From a bacterium (GTDB lineage Bacteria; Auribacterota; JABMQX01): a DNA stretch of 6,583 bases. The stretch spans positions 1 to 6,583 of the forward strand of contig JABMQX010000637.1 of the NCBI GenBank assembly GCA_013203085.1, read 5' to 3'. The position numbers were made by a program, and so were the translations under genes. The notes beneath the pieces are model-generated. The model was not told the DNA's origin. It saw only the letters and a list, made by a program, of their open reading frames with translations, and made no database searches. The first letter of the stretch is position 1; every line of letters starts with the position of its first letter. Positions 6,407 to 6,583 of the stretch are shown here, in pieces.

Positions 6407-6427
6407 AGCGGGGAGAATTGAACCGCT
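6407..6427. promoter_or_regulatory. Possible upstream activator-binding dyad
   Basis: AGCGG and CCGCT form an inverted repeat with an 11-base centre. It lies about 180 bases upstream of the sigma-54 -24 box, a distance normal for enhancer sites of NtrC-type activators. The arms are only 5 bases and one flank belongs to a separate direct repeat, so this is a weak call. Confidence 0.25.
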
Positions 6428-6454
6428 GGGGAGAATCTCTCCGGCGTGAGGCGT

Positions 6455-6583
6455 TCAGGACAAAGACTTTTCCACCTTCTTGAGCTTTTCCCGCAAGGTC
6501 TTGCGGTCAATGCCGAGAATCTCCGCGGCGCGGGTCTTGTTGCCGCCCGCGCTTGCCAGGACGTTGCGGATGTATTCGCCCTC
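6455..6583 (-). CDS. C-terminal end of a sigma-54-dependent (NtrC-class) transcriptional regulator, 5'-truncated by the window edge
   Basis: The last 42 codons of a gene that enters from the right edge and stops at TGA 6457-6455. The translated end contains a Fis-family helix-turn-helix: EYIRNVL, then GGNKTRAAEILGIDRKTLREKLKK. That arrangement (an 'N-K-T-x-A-A-x-I-L-G-I-x-R-x-T-L' recognition segment close to the stop) is characteristic of NtrC-type enhancer-binding proteins, which activate RNA polymerase carrying sigma-54. The receiver or sensor domain and the AAA+ ATPase domain lie outside the window, so the signal it responds to cannot be read. It is co-oriented with the operon and lies 215 bases upstream of a consensus sigma-54 promoter, so it is the likely activator of that promoter. 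A stand-alone Fis-like protein is less likely but not excluded by this fragment. Confidence 0.85.
   Translation of the reverse strand, partial: EGEYIRNVLASAGGNKTRAAEILGIDRKTLREKLKKVEKSLS

Larger units (their letters stand above)
6181..6454. other. Intergenic control region between the regulator and the operon
   Basis: These 274 bases hold no convincing gene. Besides the sigma-54 promoter there are weak candidates for activator sites: a dyad AGCGG-N11-CCGCT at 6407-6427, about 180 bases upstream of the -24 box; a repeated GGGGAGAAT at 6410-6418 and 6428-6436; a dyad CAGGC-N15-GCCTG at 6259-6283; and the palindrome ATCCGGAT at 6285-6292. A short GGAGA-N3-TCTCC hairpin (6430-6442) follows the regulator gene but has no T-tract, so I do not call a terminator. 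Confidence 0.5.

Noticed and set aside
6430..6442. Possible terminator hairpin after the regulator (GGAGA-N3-TCTCC)
   Set aside because: The stem is only 5 base pairs and no T-tract follows on the minus strand.
6316..6510. 64-codon minus-strand open frame spanning the end of the regulator and the intergenic region
   Set aside because: It overlaps the Fis-type helix-turn-helix in another frame, has no ribosome site or motif, and its composition is unconvincing.

Overview
The window is a single minus-strand locus, read from high to low coordinates. It most likely comes from an anaerobic bacterium that uses sigma-54, and a Desulfobacterota / former deltaproteobacterial type (sulfate-reducing, metal-reducing or syntrophic) is my best guess. 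That guess rests on the family content (soluble NuoE/F/HoxU-type modules, many Fe-S cysteines, an NtrC-class regulator) and not on any marker gene, so the taxonomy is inference.

Layout, right to left. 6583-6455 is the C-terminal end of a regulator with a Fis-type helix-turn-helix, typical of sigma-54 enhancer-binding proteins. 6454-6181 is a non-coding control region. It carries a very good -24/-12 sigma-54 promoter (6240-6225) and some weak dyads. Five tightly packed co-directional genes follow: a 97-aa protein with two copies of a Cys-rich CxxC...HCEE motif (6180-5887); a NuoE-family [2Fe-2S] protein with an added C-terminal zinc-ribbon-like tail (5885-4995); a 1077-aa fusion of NuoF with a GltD/NfnB-like Fe-S/FAD/NAD(P)H module (4935-1702); a 225-aa HoxU/NuoG-N-terminal-like Fe-S protein (1699-1022); and the first 332 codons of an FMN-binding glutamate-synthase-family protein that runs off the left edge (998-1). 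Intergenic gaps are 1, 59, 2 and 23 bases, and each start has a Shine-Dalgarno sequence, so this looks like one operon.

Working model (inference): NuoE, NuoF and the HoxU-like protein form a soluble NADH-oxidising or NAD-reducing diaphorase. The GltD-like half of the fusion adds an FAD and a second nucleotide site, probably for NADP(H). The FMN glutamate-synthase-like subunit is either the terminal catalytic module or another redox partner. No hydrogenase H-cluster domain, formate dehydrogenase, membrane subunit or glutaminase domain is visible. The substrate is therefore unknown, and the complex is a candidate for transhydrogenation or flavin-based electron bifurcation. The fusion protein also contains a diverged 66-bp in-frame tandem duplication within its GltD-like module.
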